Assembly (NCBI GenBank): GCA_032690845.1
Contig: CM064430.1
Coordinates: 10,154,949 to 10,218,948, forward strand
From: Eleusine coracana subsp. coracana
Lineage: Eukaryota > Streptophyta > Magnoliopsida > Poales > Poaceae
Direction of reading: 5' to 3'
DNA: 64,000 nt
Shown here: positions 34,061-45,959 of the stretch, piece after piece
Position numbering within the stretch: position 1 is the stretch's first letter
How the letters are laid out: each line of letters starts with the position of its first letter
The notes under the pieces: generated by a model
Seen by the model: only the letters and a program-made list of their open reading frames with translations
Database searches by the model: none
What the model was told of the DNA's origin: nothing
Translations under genes and position numbers: made by a program

Positions 34061-36400
34061 CGATGAGGATATGGAGATTTGACAGTTCGATAGGGATATG
34101 GGGATCAGAGGTAGAGGTAGAGGTGAGGCATGAATTACCTCTGCTACTTATGGGGATCACACGAATCGCTTATTCCAAGAGGCCATGTGTCCTTAAGCAG
34201 CAGGATGAGCTGGTGCTAGCCGGCGTAGATCAAGGCACACTGGCGATTGGGCTGGTGCGGCAAGCAGGCAAACCGAGGCGACAAGCAGTGAGGAAGCATA
34301 TGGCTGCATGCAGAAAATGGCCACAATAGTGCGGATCGACGACCTCACCGCCAAGATCTAGACTCCCCGGTCCCCACTGCTATTCACGGCTATTGCCGGC
34401 CGTGGAACATGGCATCGACGGTGACCTGGAGGTCATCGTTGTCCTGCTTCATCCCACATGGCCGCCGCCACCACGGCCGTTTCGCTTGGCTCGTCCCAGG
34501 TCGCCCCACGTAGGGAGAGCCGGAGAGCGATGAGGATTGGTGGCTGGCACTGTTTTGGATGGTGGTGTGAGAGAAAGGAAAGAGGGGGAGTCATTCGGAT
34601 GCGAGTGGGTAGGTGGGATGCTAGTGAGAAAAAATTTCAAAGGAGGGGCGATATAAAACGTGAAAGCGTAAAATGTTACGCTCGGTTTTGGACAAGGCCC
34701 ACTAATCAGACGGAAACATGCTGCTAGCGATAGAGGGTTAAGAAAACCAGGCCCGCAATTAAGTAGGAATCAATCACTATTAAATTAAGGATGGGTATAA
34801 ACTCAGGTGAGTGGTTTAGAAGAGGATGTTTAACCTTTATAGTATAGATATTTGTGTGGGAATGCAATTGTTGAACACCTGTAAAACCAAGTGCTCCTGT
34901 CCTCTTTCTCTTTCTAAACCTTTGTTTACCAAGGCCCTTGCTTCGTTTTCTTTTTGTAAGTGGATATGATGAACTCCACTAACTTTGCCCTCTGTATTTC
35001 TCAATGTACATAGACTCACCATCCACGCTAGACACTGCAATGTGTACATAGATGATCTCCAGAGAAGGTTACACAAGGCCTTTGTTTATGAAGTCAGCAC
35101 ATCATGCAACATCTACCATTGATACTGCAAATGCACAAAACATTCTACTTTCTCGGTAATGGGGTGAAAACAAAAATTATTCTGAATATATGCCAACTCA
35201 GTTCAAACATTTGTCAAAAGAAATTAAATATCTTCAACGCAACAACACACCTACAAGTCCACAACAATATCAGGATAAGCTGACCCAAATATTCCAAGAA
35301 ACACTTCAGGTACATGAAGCAAATGGCGGCCACGTCTCTAGTCTCTCCTTGGTGCACCTGAGAGACGAACAAAGAAACATCATGCCTAGTCCACTGCATG
35401 CAGCTCATTGTGGTTAACCACACAACCAACTATTTTTAATTCCTTCTTTTAGGACGATGTCTTCTTGTTTAATCTCTTACAGGCACCCATGTCGATCGTC
35501 ATGAAGTGACACGAACTCACACTGGCGCCGCCAAGTGGCGAATCATCGTGCCGTCATGACTCAGCCTTGTTTCCCTTGGGGAAGATGATGGTGCTTTTAA
35601 AATATCTGCAAGCAGGTAGTCAACAAGGACAAAGTAATGGACAAGCTATCTATTAGCATTTGTACAAGAACACAACTACAGTTAAACTAATTAATGGACT
35701 GCCGGCGCCATGGAATATCTTGTAATTTGCTACTGGAAAAATATTAATATAGCCACATCTTTCTTGAAAAAGGGACGAACCAGAAATCAACAGTAGTCCG
35801 TCCTTTAAGTTGATCCAGTGCACAAATTTCAGCAATCTTTGTGGATCCCATACAAATTTTGAATTGAACCAACATGTTTCAAAGGCCTGCGGATACAATT
35901 AAAACATAGTATCACCGTGTTCCTTGCCATTATTAGAGGAATGTTATGAACCTGACGCATTTCAACATAGATAAGAATTACAGCATATATATCATAAAAT
36001 GGCTGTACAAAAATAAAGTGCTTGAACTCAAGAACACAACTATAGTCTATATAGAAGGACAATGTTTTTCGGAAGACCTTCTAGAGAGAGCTAACTACTA
36101 GGTAGAGAGTTGAAGCCCACGGTTCAGTAACTCATTGGAAGTTCAAGCCCACAGTTCAGAGTTGAAACGATAGCACTGACTTGTGCGGTTAATTTCGAGC
36201 CCATGGTTCAGTAAACCACGCCGAGGAGGCATCAAACATGTCACCCAAGTTCACAGCCTGAAACAAAGGTGGATTTTGTCGCCCAGGCTAAAGAACAAAC
36301 ATGCCAGCCACTAAGACCACATCAAACATCGGAATAGGGTACAGAATATAGCATTATGCCCCTAGAAAACTCAGCCGCTCTCTAGCGCACTACGAAGATC
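34061..36400. other. Intergenic sequence upstream of the AP2/ERF gene
   Basis: Mostly AT-rich with a GC-richer patch at 34140-34640. Short frames occur (for example 35653-35898 minus, with WFNSKFVWDPQRL), but none is recognisable. The last 400 bp should include the promoter of the AP2/ERF gene; I see no clear TATA box close to the chosen start. Confidence 0.4.
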
Positions 36401-36552
36401 TGCGCATTAACGACATGCGCATCACGACGAGGCGCCCATCACGCCCAATCATCTCGAGATCACGCGCCCCCTTAAATTCAGGCACCATCTCCTCCCCCAA
36501 GGTTCAGACCAAAGCTGCTTCTGCAAGAGCACAGACAATTCCATTCCCGACA

Positions 36553-37437
36553 ATGGAGCTCCAGTTCCAGAACCCACAGAGCCATGCCCAGCAGCAGCAG
36601 TGCCACTACCAAGTGCCAGTAGTCGCGAAGGAAACCAACAAACCCAGCAGGGCGAGAAGCAAGTGCAGCGGCAGCAAGTTCGTCGGTGTCAGGCAGAGGC
36701 CCTCCGGGAGGTGGGTGGCTGAGATCAAGGACACCACACAGAAGATACGGATGTGGCTTGGCACGTTCGAGACCGCCGAGGAGGCGGCCCGGGCCTACGA
36801 CGAGGCCGCCTGCCTCCTCAGGGGCGCCAACACGCGCACCAACTTTGCCGCCGGTGCTCCGGTGTCGCCGCCGGACTCGCCTCTTGCATCGAGGATCCGG
36901 GCTCTCCTCAACCACAAGAAGCTCAAGAAGAACGTGTCCCAACAACAGCAGCCCGCCATAACCTTCAGCCCCACGGTGTACCGTCATGGCAGCATTGGCT
37001 CCATCACAGCCGCAACTGCGGCAACAAGCACAAGCGCCAGCACCATCACCACCACCAGCAGTGTTAGTCCAACTAGCAGCACCAGCTCAACGATCAACTT
37101 CGCCATGAGCAGCGGCGGCGTTCGTACTCCCATCCTCCCTGCTCACAACGTAACCGAGGATGCTTACAGGCCGTACTTGCTCAGTGGAAGCGAAGAGTTC
37201 CAGCAACACTATGATCAATCATGGGAACTCAACACCAGCCTACCGCCGACCGAAGGACGCGACATGGCTAGCGACAACGCTTGCTCGGAGATGGCAGAGC
37301 TAGAGAAGATCAACTTAGAGAAGGGAAGCCCTGCTTCAACCCAGGTCATGGACAGAGCCCAGGACCAGGCCGATTTCGACTCCTTATGGGACCTGCCGCC
37401 TATTTGCCCACTATCCTGCAGATCGTTGATGTATTAG
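36553..37437 (+). CDS. AP2/ERF transcription factor, RAP2.11/ERN-like
   Basis: A single-exon 294-residue protein with one AP2/ERF DNA-binding domain at residues 42-98 (KFVGVRQRPSGRWVAEIKD ... YDEAACLLRGANTRTNF). The QKIRMWLGTFET and EAACLLRG segments are those of the RAP2.11/ERN subgroup. The two usual discriminating positions are valine (DREB-like) and aspartate (ERF-like). After the domain come a basic patch (NHKKLKK), a Ser/Thr-rich stretch (about residues 165-195) and an acidic C-terminus with DFDSLWDLPP, a likely activation motif. It should act in the nucleus on GCC-box-like or related promoter sites. I chose ATG 36553 for its A(-3)/G(+4) context; an in-frame ATG at 36415 would add 46 residues of unlike composition. 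It is the only clearly intact host gene in the window. Confidence 0.9.
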   Translation: MELQFQNPQSHAQQQQCHYQVPVVAKETNKPSRARSKCSGSKFVGVRQRPSGRWVAEIKDTTQKIRMWLGTFETAEEAARAYDEAACLLRGANTRTNFAAGAPVSPPDSPLASRIRALLNHKKLKKNVSQQQQPAITFSPTVYRHGSIGSITAATAATSTSASTITTTSSVSPTSSTSSTINFAMSSGGVRTPILPAHNVTEDAYRPYLLSGSEEFQQHYDQSWELNTSLPPTEGRDMASDNACSEMAELEKINLEKGSPASTQVMDRAQDQADFDSLWDLPPICPLSCRSLMY

Positions 37438-37511
37438 TTAGATAATAGATAATTATTTTGGTCCTCCCATGTTCAGCGATCCAGCCTTTTGGGTCCGTTT
37501 TCTGCCATAGC

Positions 37512-38004
37512 AAACGGAGTCCAGTTTGATTACTACTCTGATTCATGACAGAGGAATAGTCGGACTCGTGTCCGCACCTCCGTAATTGTTTATATATGAG
37601 AAGGAAACGGATCAAGCACTTCCACACCATACGGAGGGTGTCCAACGTAGATTTCCATCTTTTCATTTCCAAAAGAATCACGAGAAGGAAACAGATACTT
37701 TCCCCCCCAAAAGAAAAGGAAGCAGAGAATAATGTCGTTTACCAAAAGAAAAGGAAACACTATGCCTAATGTTTTGGCCGAAACGGAGTCTAGTTTGATT
37801 ACACTCTGATTGTAGACAGAGGAACAGTCGGACTTGTGTCTGCACCTCCGTAATTGTTTCTATATGAGAAGGAAACGGATGCACTTCCGCACCATACAGA
37901 GGGTGTCCAACATAGATTTCCATCTTTTCATTTCCAAAAGAATCATGAGAAGGAAACGGATACGTTCCCAACAAAAGAAAAGGAAGCAGAGAACAATGTC
38001 GTTG
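37512..38004. repeat. Tandem duplication (~270 bp unit) downstream of the AP2/ERF gene
   Basis: The block beginning AAACGGAGTCCAGTTTGATT at 37512 recurs at 37781 with scattered differences. Both copies contain CACCTCCGTAATTGTTT, a GTGTCCAAC..AGATTTCCATC block and a run of GGAAACGGAT-type motifs. It begins 75 bp after the stop codon, so the duplication may lie in the 3' untranslated region. Confidence 0.88.
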
Positions 38005-38372
38005 TTGTCAAAGGAGGGGCGAGAAGATCGCATCATGTGTCATCGTCGTGACACTATTGTTGTGGAGATGAGAGGAAGGATGCATAACGGCCGTTCTACT
38101 GGTGGTCATCAAGGTGCCGAAAAGAACAACATCGTGGGCTCTGCTAGTGGTCGTCAAGGCGTTGAAAAGAATAACATCGTGGGCATGCCGCTTGTTGTCG
38201 AGGCAACGAGAAGATCACGTCTCACTGTTACAGGGTTGGATGCTGAGGAGTTGAGAGGACCATGCATCACCGCTACGGGGATCACTCATTGTCGCTCAAT
38301 GCCGTTCATCGATCCCGTTCTCAGTGGAGCCGCTTGAGAAGGGCTGATGATGTTGAAGAATCCGTGAGCTTT
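38005..38372. other. Flank with a short internal repeat
   Basis: 38100-38190 holds two ~48 bp copies of a GGTCGTCAAGGCGTTGAAAAGAA-like block (first 20 bases GGTCGTCAAGGCGTTGAAAA). An open frame crosses it, but its content is repeat-derived and I do not call a gene. Confidence 0.4.
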
Positions 38373-38377
38373 GCATC

Positions 38378-40226
38378 TGAAGGACCGGAAGGCGACCAGG
38401 GGGGTTTGAATGGGAGCCAATAAAATTCTTTCACAAGAACTTAGCCTATATCTCAAATATAACCCAAGCCAATCTTTAAACCGATCACCAAGACCACACA
38501 GACCAACTTGGGGTGTGCTAGCCCTAGGAGTGATCAGCAGCAGCAACAAAAACAAAGGAGAACAACAAGCGCTCAAAACAGATCAAGACTAGACTACCAT
38601 CGGCAGTACTGATCAGAGCCATTGGAAGTGCCGGTCACACCCATCGGTAGCGCTGATGCGGCACAGAAAGACTTTCTGGAAACAGCAGTCAAGGCAGATC
38701 GACTTTGCCAGTCGGTGCTATCAGCAGTGTCAATGCGGGGTTCAGACCCAAGCCACCGGTAGTTCTGGTCCTGGCATTGGTAGTGTCGATCCGGGTTCAG
38801 ACCTATCGGCAGTGCCGGTCCTGGTCATCGGAAGTACCGATCGACCCCCGACTGAACAGAAAACTGTCGCGATTTTCCCCCAAAACTCTCCAAAACTCAA
38901 CCAAATGATATCCAAAATATGCGATTTTTGGACCAGACAATCCTTAGCACATCATGACCCTACGCCAACAAGATTCACTCGATTGGCTCAAGGATTCATC
39001 ATGAATTTCAGATCTTGTGCTAAGAACACCAAAGAGGGGAAACTTGAGAAATCTTTCAAATCAAAGGTGATAGAGTTTTTGATTCGATCAAGGAACCATA
39101 TAGGATTGTTCTAGCTCACCATACCACCAAGATCCCCAAGAAATCTGCCCCAAATCTTCAACCGAAAGTGAGATCGAAAATTCCCACAAAAATAGCTTTG
39201 AAAATAGAGAAAAAGAGAAATTTAGGATTTAGGAAGAGAGGAAGATCTTAAGTACGAAATAGAATCTTATATCATCGATACATGCTTACAAGATCCATGG
39301 ATACAAGGTTAGGAAGTCACCCTCTTCCTCCCACTATTTGGAAGAGAAAAGCTAGTCTCTCATATACACTTTCCTCTCCACTAAAACATGAAGACCTCTC
39401 CTAGCACTTTAAATGAAACCCTAACACAAGGCTAATGGAAAGAGAGACACCTCTTCTACCAGCCCTACCTCTTCTTATATAGGCCTAGGGGTTGTCCTAA
39501 AGACCATCCTACCCCTCACCTACATAACATTGACACCTACCATTGGGGGCAAACTTGTCCATCTTTTTTCTCATCGCCCGAGCGCCATCGAGCCCATCAC
39601 GACTTTGCTTCGCATCGATGCAAGCTCCGCGATGGTGCCACATGCACCTCCAATTGTTGCCACCAGTTTTGAGGCCCAAACTAGGAAACTGCCTTACACG
39701 CTTCTCAAAGCGTGACTTCTCGATGTTGACACATGTCACCTTGTCCAGCAATCCTGACCATCGGCAAGTCTCTCCCGGTCCCTGTCTATCAAGCCCCCTT
39801 GTCACTTGCACCGGCATCCCACTTGCCTTGACTTGGTCAACACACCGTCTTCATCACCACCATGGTTTTGAGGCAGAACTGCGAAACCGTCTGTGCTTCT
39901 TGCCTCTTCACGTGTACGGTGTGGATCACACTTGACTTCACTCGGCATCCCGATCGTCCGGCCCCAAGTCTCCTACTTGTGCCTGATTCTCTCGCCGTTG
40001 ACCACCAAGTCGACTCTAGAGACCTACACATCATGAGACAAGCAAACACACTTCCCATCTCCTGCAACTTCTCCAACTCAATCACCAACTCCGGTTAGTC
40101 ATAGCCATAACCACGCAAACTCATGCAATCCCCGGATTCTCGCATTTCAACTTAAGCACCAAAACAGCTCAAATCAATTACTCATCACATATTGCAAATC
40201 ATGACACATCTCAACATGGTTTCTCA
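38378..40226 (-). mobile_element. Solo LTR B, same family as solo LTR A, TSD GCATC
   Basis: 1849 bp from TGAAGGACCGG to GTTTCTCA, flanked by GCATC at 38373-38377 and 40227-40231. It has the same layout as LTR A, with more diverged palindromes at 38590-38850 and a 102-codon minus-strand frame at 39509-39817. No internal element sequence adjoins it. Confidence 0.9.
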
Positions 40227-40386
40227 GCATCACCACTGTCAGTCCATATCACGCTACATGCATATGCAGCTATGCACTGGTTGATGTGATTGCTATCAGT
40301 TTCCAGGCATGTGTGCTGGCTACGACATTAGTCAGCTCAATCAATGCCATCAAAGATTTAGAGAGACTTCCACTTGCAGGTATTTA

Positions 40387-40980
40387 GGGGCTGTTTATTT
40401 CCTAAGTGGATTATTTAATCTAGATTATTAGTGTTAGATTATTTAATCTCAATTATATAATCTAGAATAAATAACCTGGGAGGACTATTTGTTTACCTAG
40501 CTTATTGTTGTCTAGATTATTAGTTGTAGATAAGAAGAAGATAATAATACCCTTGGTTTCTATGAAAACAATAATACCCGATGACATAAGTGGGTAACTT
40601 CCTTCAAAGTAACAAGGATAGTGGGCCTTTTATCAAATAAGCTGAAAAAGCACCTCTTGAGATGCTTATTGGATTATGATAATCTAGCCCTTAGATTATT
40701 TAATCTGATTAAGGCCCTGTTTGGATCCTCTCAGATTATATAATCTGTTATTAGGAGGCTCAGAGTAAATTATGAGATTATATAATCTGGAGGTCTTTAT
40801 TATATAAACTGAAGACATAATCTGTCCTGTTTGGGGCCTCTTATATTATATAATCCAGATTATTATAATCTGAGAGGATCTAAACAGGACCTAAATAAGC
40901 TGGCCTGTTTGTTTACCCTTCCAGATTATTTGGCCTAGATTAAACAATCTAGCTGCAAATAAGCTGAAACAAACATGCCC
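40387..40980. mobile_element. Tourist-like MITE (outer), TSD TTA
   Basis: Termini GGGGCTGTTTATTT and AACAAACATGCCC are inverted, flanked by TTA (40384-40386 and 40981-40983). The body is full of AGATTATTTAATCT-type blocks. It is interrupted by a second MITE at 40713-40891. Confidence 0.8.
40713..40891. mobile_element. Tourist-like MITE (inner), TSD TAA
   Basis: 179 bp with inverted termini GGCCCTGTTTGGATCCTCTC and GAGAGGATCTAAACAGGACC, flanked by TAA (40710-40712 and 40892-40894). It lies wholly inside the outer MITE. Confidence 0.88.
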
Positions 40981-40983
40981 TTA

Positions 40984-41973
40984 GTCATATAATCTGGAGC
41001 CCATGTGAGTATGTGGCCACACCGGTGATGCTCATTTGGTTTAATCTGACCCTTCCAACTAATGTTCCATGATATAAACAGAAAATTACTTCTAGCTAGC
41101 TTTCTAAAATGTCCATGTGAGACTGCCGCTGGAGCTTTTAATTTTTTGTTGTACATGTGCAAGTTGTATCTTGTAGGTTACTTCATCAATTCTTAGTACT
41201 GCTAAAGCTTATCTTCAATCAGTCATACTGCCTTGTTTTATACGGTCTCTTTCTTATGTGTACGTGCTAGATGTACTTTTCCTCTGTTACTTAGAAAAAG
41301 GGTTTCTCAGATGTTGTGAGTTATTCTCTCCTATTCTTGTCAGTTTTTAGACTGATGTAGGCTAACTGTGAGCTTTTATCAGTTTATGGACTCATGCATG
41401 ACCCAATGTATTTTTCATTTTGTTTTCAATCTAAGAGCAAACATAACATGGTGTATTAATATCAAGAGATGTTGTTCAAAAGATTCTTATGTCTAACTTG
41501 ATCTGTTTTAGTCATCAGGAAAAAATGGTCAGTTTTGTATTGTGTGCATATGAATCTAACATCTAAAACAAGTTGTGTTTATTTATAGCACAATATAGTG
41601 TTGCTTTACTGTTTGTATATATAGTTATTACACATGGTTATAAATTAATGGTTTTCCGTTGCAACACATGGGTAAATTGCTAGTCCAATGTGCACCCGAC
41701 GATGCAAAAGTTGACAGCATAAATTCAGAGTTGTGCAATGAATTGAGTTTAGATCTGACAGTAAATTCAGAGCTTTGCAATGCGTGTGGCATGTGCCTAT
41801 GTAAATTACTTCATGGTGAAAAAAAATGATTTTCGTATAGAACAAAATTCGTTAGGATCAATCATTAGTGCAAACCCTCGAGAACAAGACAACAGGATAC
41901 ATGTTTTCAAAGCTGAAAATTTATCCAGGAACAAAGTTTGGTTAAAGTATACAACATCAAGACTATATTACAC
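40984..41973. other. AT-rich intergenic sequence
   Basis: No gene or repeat recognised. 41690-41790 carries two short similar blocks (TAAATTCAGAG..TTGCAATG). Confidence 0.4.
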
Positions 41974-42906
41974 CACTACCACAAAATGGCTTTATTGCCA
42001 CGAAAGCAAATTGATCATAACGATGGAAAACAAACAACCGCAACTACAAATAAGAACCCATTTTTAGCGGCGACAAATTAAACTACCGGCCGCTACTGTG
42101 TTTTATAGCGGTGGCCCATTTATCCACCCACCGCTACTTTGATGGCCCGCAACCCACTAAATGAGCAGCTCACTACCATCTGATGGCCATATATAAACCA
42201 AAAATTGGTCATTTCACTATGCTCTCCTCCTTTCTCACAACCACTGCCATTCCTCCACCGTCGTCCTCCTCCTTCCTCTCCCTCCTCTCACAGCCGTCAC
42301 CCTCCTTTCTCTCCCTTCTCTCATAGCCGCCACCGCCCACCTCCTTTCTCCTCCCGCCCCTCGCCCAACCCCCCAGAGCGCCACCCCTCGCAGCCGGATC
42401 CGGCACCTCCAGGCACGGCGACGGGCGGGGCTGCTCCAGCCCCTCCAAGCACGATGGCGGGTGGATCCAGGTTTTCCAGATGTGGCGGTGGCCATGGCTG
42501 CTGCCGGATCTGGCCCCTCTAGGCACGTCGGCAGGCAGGGCTGCAGGCGGATTTGGCCCCCATCGCACTCTCTTCTTCCCCTTAGGACGGTCGTGACAGG
42601 CTCTTCCCTCCACGGGGCAGCCCCTCTCCAGCGAGGAACCGGTTGAAGTGCAACCAGATCTAGCTATGGCGAGGGTGGATCTGATGGATGGCAGTGCTAG
42701 GCGGGTCCTTTGGCCTACGGTGCCATTTTTTCTAAATTTTTTCTAGTCAATCAGTAGCGGTAGGTGAAGATGTCACCCACGGTTCTTTCTGTCCTCAGGT
42801 CGTCTGCATGTGGACTTCTGATTTTTAGCTACGAAAGTGGCAGGAGGACTAAATTACCGCTATAGGGGATTTTGGCCCGCCTCTATAGTCCGTTTTTCTA
42901 GTAGTG
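41974..42906. mobile_element. Non-autonomous CACTA-type element
   Basis: 933 bp starting CACTACCACAAAA and ending TTTTTCTAGTAGTG. Several subterminal copies of TAGCGG / CCGCTA occur near both ends (42066-42135 and 42753-42865), as expected for CACTA transposase binding sites. The 3 bp flanks are CAC and TAC, one mismatch, so the TSD is only approximate. The interior (42230-42650) is CT/GC-rich and could be captured host sequence. No transposase is present. Confidence 0.72.
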
Positions 42907-42959
42907 TACACTACATGTTACATGCATGCTTTCAACAGCTCAGTGGCATCAATAGTAGG

Positions 42960-43219
42960 AATGTAGAACCAACATTCCAACCAACCAACCCATGGCTCCC
43001 TAAGCCTGACACTAAAGTATTATGATCAGTATCCTTCACACGAGCGATAATTGTGAGAGGGTAAACGAGTTTGGGAAAAGCACAACACACATATGCGGCG
43101 GCCTTTGGTTTCATAATATAGGCAATGTACAAGATACAATTGGGAGAACAATCTCGGAGTACAAAGAGATATACATCCCTCTTTACATGGAAACCCTATA
43201 AAAAGAATATATACTTCCA
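42960..43219 (-). mobile_element. Probable 3' LTR of the decayed copia element
   Basis: On the minus strand a polypurine block (GGGGGGCGGGGGTAATGG) follows the copia RNase H at about 43235-43218. The sequence after it (GTATATATTC, TTTTTATAGGG, CTCTTTGTACTC) has the look of short copia LTRs. The distal end is not defined. Confidence 0.4.
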
Positions 43220-44479
43220 TTACCCCCGCCCCCCAGCAGTCGTAACTTGACTTGATGGGTGATGGAGGACACAAACCTGCCCAAGTGCAACCTTCTCACG
43301 CACGAAGTGGATGTCGATTTCAATGTGCTTCATACGATGATGATGGACAGGGTTGGAGGCTATGTATGCAATGCTCACATTGTCACAATAAACAATAAAA
43401 GTACTATGAAGAGGATGACAAAGGTCCTGAAGCAATTGATGAAACCAGCAACATTCTACAACTGCTTGAGCAACCGCCCGATATTCAGCCTCCGTACTAG
43501 AGAGGTAGACAATGGTTTGCCATTTAGGTAATCAGGTGACCAGATTGTCTCTGACATATATGCAATAGCTAATAGTGGACCATTGAGAGTATGAGTAGCC
43601 AACCCAACCGACATCAGAGTGTGTCGTGAGGGACTTTAGCGAAGCGGTGGCGAAGAGATGAAGACTAAGACCCAAGGTACCTTTGATGTAGCATAGAATG
43701 TGCTTGATCAACTAAAGATGTGATTTCATAGGCTCGTGCATGTAGAGGCACACTTGTTGCACAACATACGCAATATCGGGTCGTGTCAGAGTGAGGTACT
43801 GGAGAGCTCCTACAAGACTGTGGTACTCGATCGAATCAACAACAAGAAGACCATCTAGAGCAGAGAGCTTTGCTTTAGTGTCCGCTAGTGTAGCAACACG
43901 GGGCACTCGGACATGCGAGCACATTGCAGTCGATTGATGGCGCACTGGTGTTGGGAGAGGTGAAGATAGTCAGTCGAGCGACGAACATCAATTCCATAGA
44001 ATAAGTTTAAATCACTAAGATAAGTCACAGAGAAGTATGACTGAAGGTGGACCATGATGTCTTGGAGAAGATATGGAGTAGAGGTGGTGAAAATGATATC
44101 ATCAACATAGAGGAGAATTGAGGCGAGAGCATAACTGGTCTAAAGAATGAACATGGAAGCATCCGACACAGTGGAGACATATCCTAGAGTGCGCATGTGA
44201 GAGAAAAACCTTTGGTATCAGGAGCGAAGACTTTTTTGAGACCATAGAGGGGTTTCAATAGATGACAAACAAGATCCAAGTTGGTAGAATCCACAAATTG
44301 AGCTCGCTGTTGATAGTAGACCGTCTCCATGAGATTGCCATGGAGGAAGGCGTTATTGACATCTAGGTGATGAATGTGCCAGGAACTAGAGACAACGACG
44401 CTCAACATTGTGTAGATGGTAACGAGTTTTGTAACCAGACTAAAGGTTTTGTCAAAGTGAGTAGCATCGAACCACCCAT
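43220..44479 (-). pseudogene. Ty1/copia pol: RT 3' part and RNase H (decayed)
   Basis: Minus-strand homology includes WFDATHFDKTFS, IHHLDVNNAFLHG and LLKPLYGLKK (RT, about 44470-44230). The catalytic RT region at about 44130-44080 is badly decayed. Then come VGALQYLTLTRPDIAYVVQQ (about 43815) and RNase H with FIVYCDNVSIAYIASN (about 43400). Frames are broken by stops and indels. It continues from 45960-46911 across an inserted LTR. Confidence 0.85.
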
Positions 44480-45959
44480 TGTTGGTATTTTTAACAAATG
44501 CAGGTAATCCGCAAGCACATAGAGAATACCATTGTAGCATTTCACCCAGAAGTATTCAGGGTGTCATATTTACCCAAAGGAAGGCAGGTGGATTAAGACG
44601 GTTACCATGTTCTAGTGTTGTATAATAGATTATAAGAGAAAGTCCTCATAGGGGTAAGGATATAGATAAACACGGGTAGTGGACACACAAACAGCATACT
44701 CTTAGATAAATAAATACTAGTCTAGTGGAGAGGGACCAAGAAAGAGCTAAGTTCCTATGTTGCTTTTATAGAGTGACATAATTTACATTATATACTATTA
44801 TACAAATATATAAGAAATGCAAGACAATTAGATCATCGCACCCTAGGCATCCAGTTTTCCCCTACATCCATAGTACGATTCTGGCCAAGAGCCTATTGCA
44901 TAGCTGACCATGGGGGATTTGAGGGGATAGATAGGGCTGTCACCACCTACTGCCTATCCGAAGCAATCAATGAGCTACAAAACAAATAATGCATTTTATT
45001 GATCTAAGCACCACACTTAAATCTCTAGAACAATACCCCTAACCTCCTAGCGATGAATCAGAAAAGAAGTAATTATATTTAATTGCACACTAAGCATATG
45101 GAAATGATCTAAGTCAGACATTAGTCATGCATTGTTATAACAATATAAATAAAGACTATCGTAAGGGCCTATGTCTAATATGGTAGTGTAGCATAACTAC
45201 ACTACTAACATACAAGCATAATAACCACATACATGAATGGATCACATAATCAAACAAGAAACACATGATTCATGCACAACTATGTAGAAAGACTAAATAT
45301 ATTAAATAGAACAAAGTCTTACAAAAGAAGAAACATACAAGAGCCATACCACAACTCCAAGGAAGACTTGGGAACTGAAGAAGACTCTATTCTGAGCCTA
45401 ACTCCACTAAAACAAGAGAGTGACTTAAAATACAAAGAGAGTGATGCTTCTAAGTGTGTGTTGAGGAGTGAAGTCATACCCTTCCTTTTATAGGGCTCCA
45501 AAGGTGGTTCTAAGGTCGGTAACTCTTGCTCTAAGAGGGACAACTACCTTTGCAAAGTCAGTAGGGAACCACCATAGGATGTTGGGCCCCATTGGGCCCA
45601 CTCCCTATTCGACCAAATAGGGGTGGAGCCTAGTGCCCCCGACTCTTCTAGCACAATTGTTCGTGGCCCCCCTTTTCTTCTCCATGGCTTAGGCCTTCTG
45701 TATGTTGGTTTGGTGTTATAGATGGGCCATTTGATCTATGGCAATTCCTGTTGGCGGACTCTGATTGGCGGAAGTTGTGTTTCTTCGCCACATAAGTGTG
45801 TTTCCTCCTTTATTTCATAGTATCTCCTACATGTGAGCATTTATCCAACTACAAGTGGAACTTTATTAATTATAGCTAAGATGCATGGTGAGAATGTTGA
45901 ATCCTCCTTTATTTTGAGTAATATGGATTGTCAGAAATGGTAGTTAACAATCATCAACA
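44480..45959. mobile_element. Solo LTR in copia RT (TGTTGGTATTTTTAAC family)
   Basis: Starts TGTTGGTATTTTTAACAA and ends ATCATCAACA. It separates two parts of copia RT that otherwise join. The flanking pentamers are CCCAT (44475-44479) and ACCAT (45960-45964), one mismatch. Its first ~250 bp match 47146-47399, where the same LTR follows a gypsy pol end; it is therefore a gypsy-type LTR in plus orientation. No PBS or coding sequence adjoins it. Confidence 0.7.

Noticed and set aside
34837..36062. Several 70-80 codon ORFs as possible exons
   Set aside because: No recognisable motifs, no consistent splice sites, and AT-rich context; kept only as unassigned intergenic sequence.
36415..36552. Upstream in-frame ATG extending the AP2/ERF protein by 46 residues
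   Set aside because: Weaker start context (G at -3, C at +4) and the extension has no family-like content; ATG 36553 fits better, though the longer form cannot be excluded.
37834..38337. 167-codon plus-strand ORF
   Set aside because: It runs through one unit of the 270 bp duplication and a 48 bp repeat; composition is repeat-driven and no domain is seen.
42205..42613. Overlapping 105- and 134-codon ORFs on both strands
   Set aside because: Both come from the CT/GC-rich interior of the CACTA-type element, with low-complexity Pro/Ser or Gly/Arg content.
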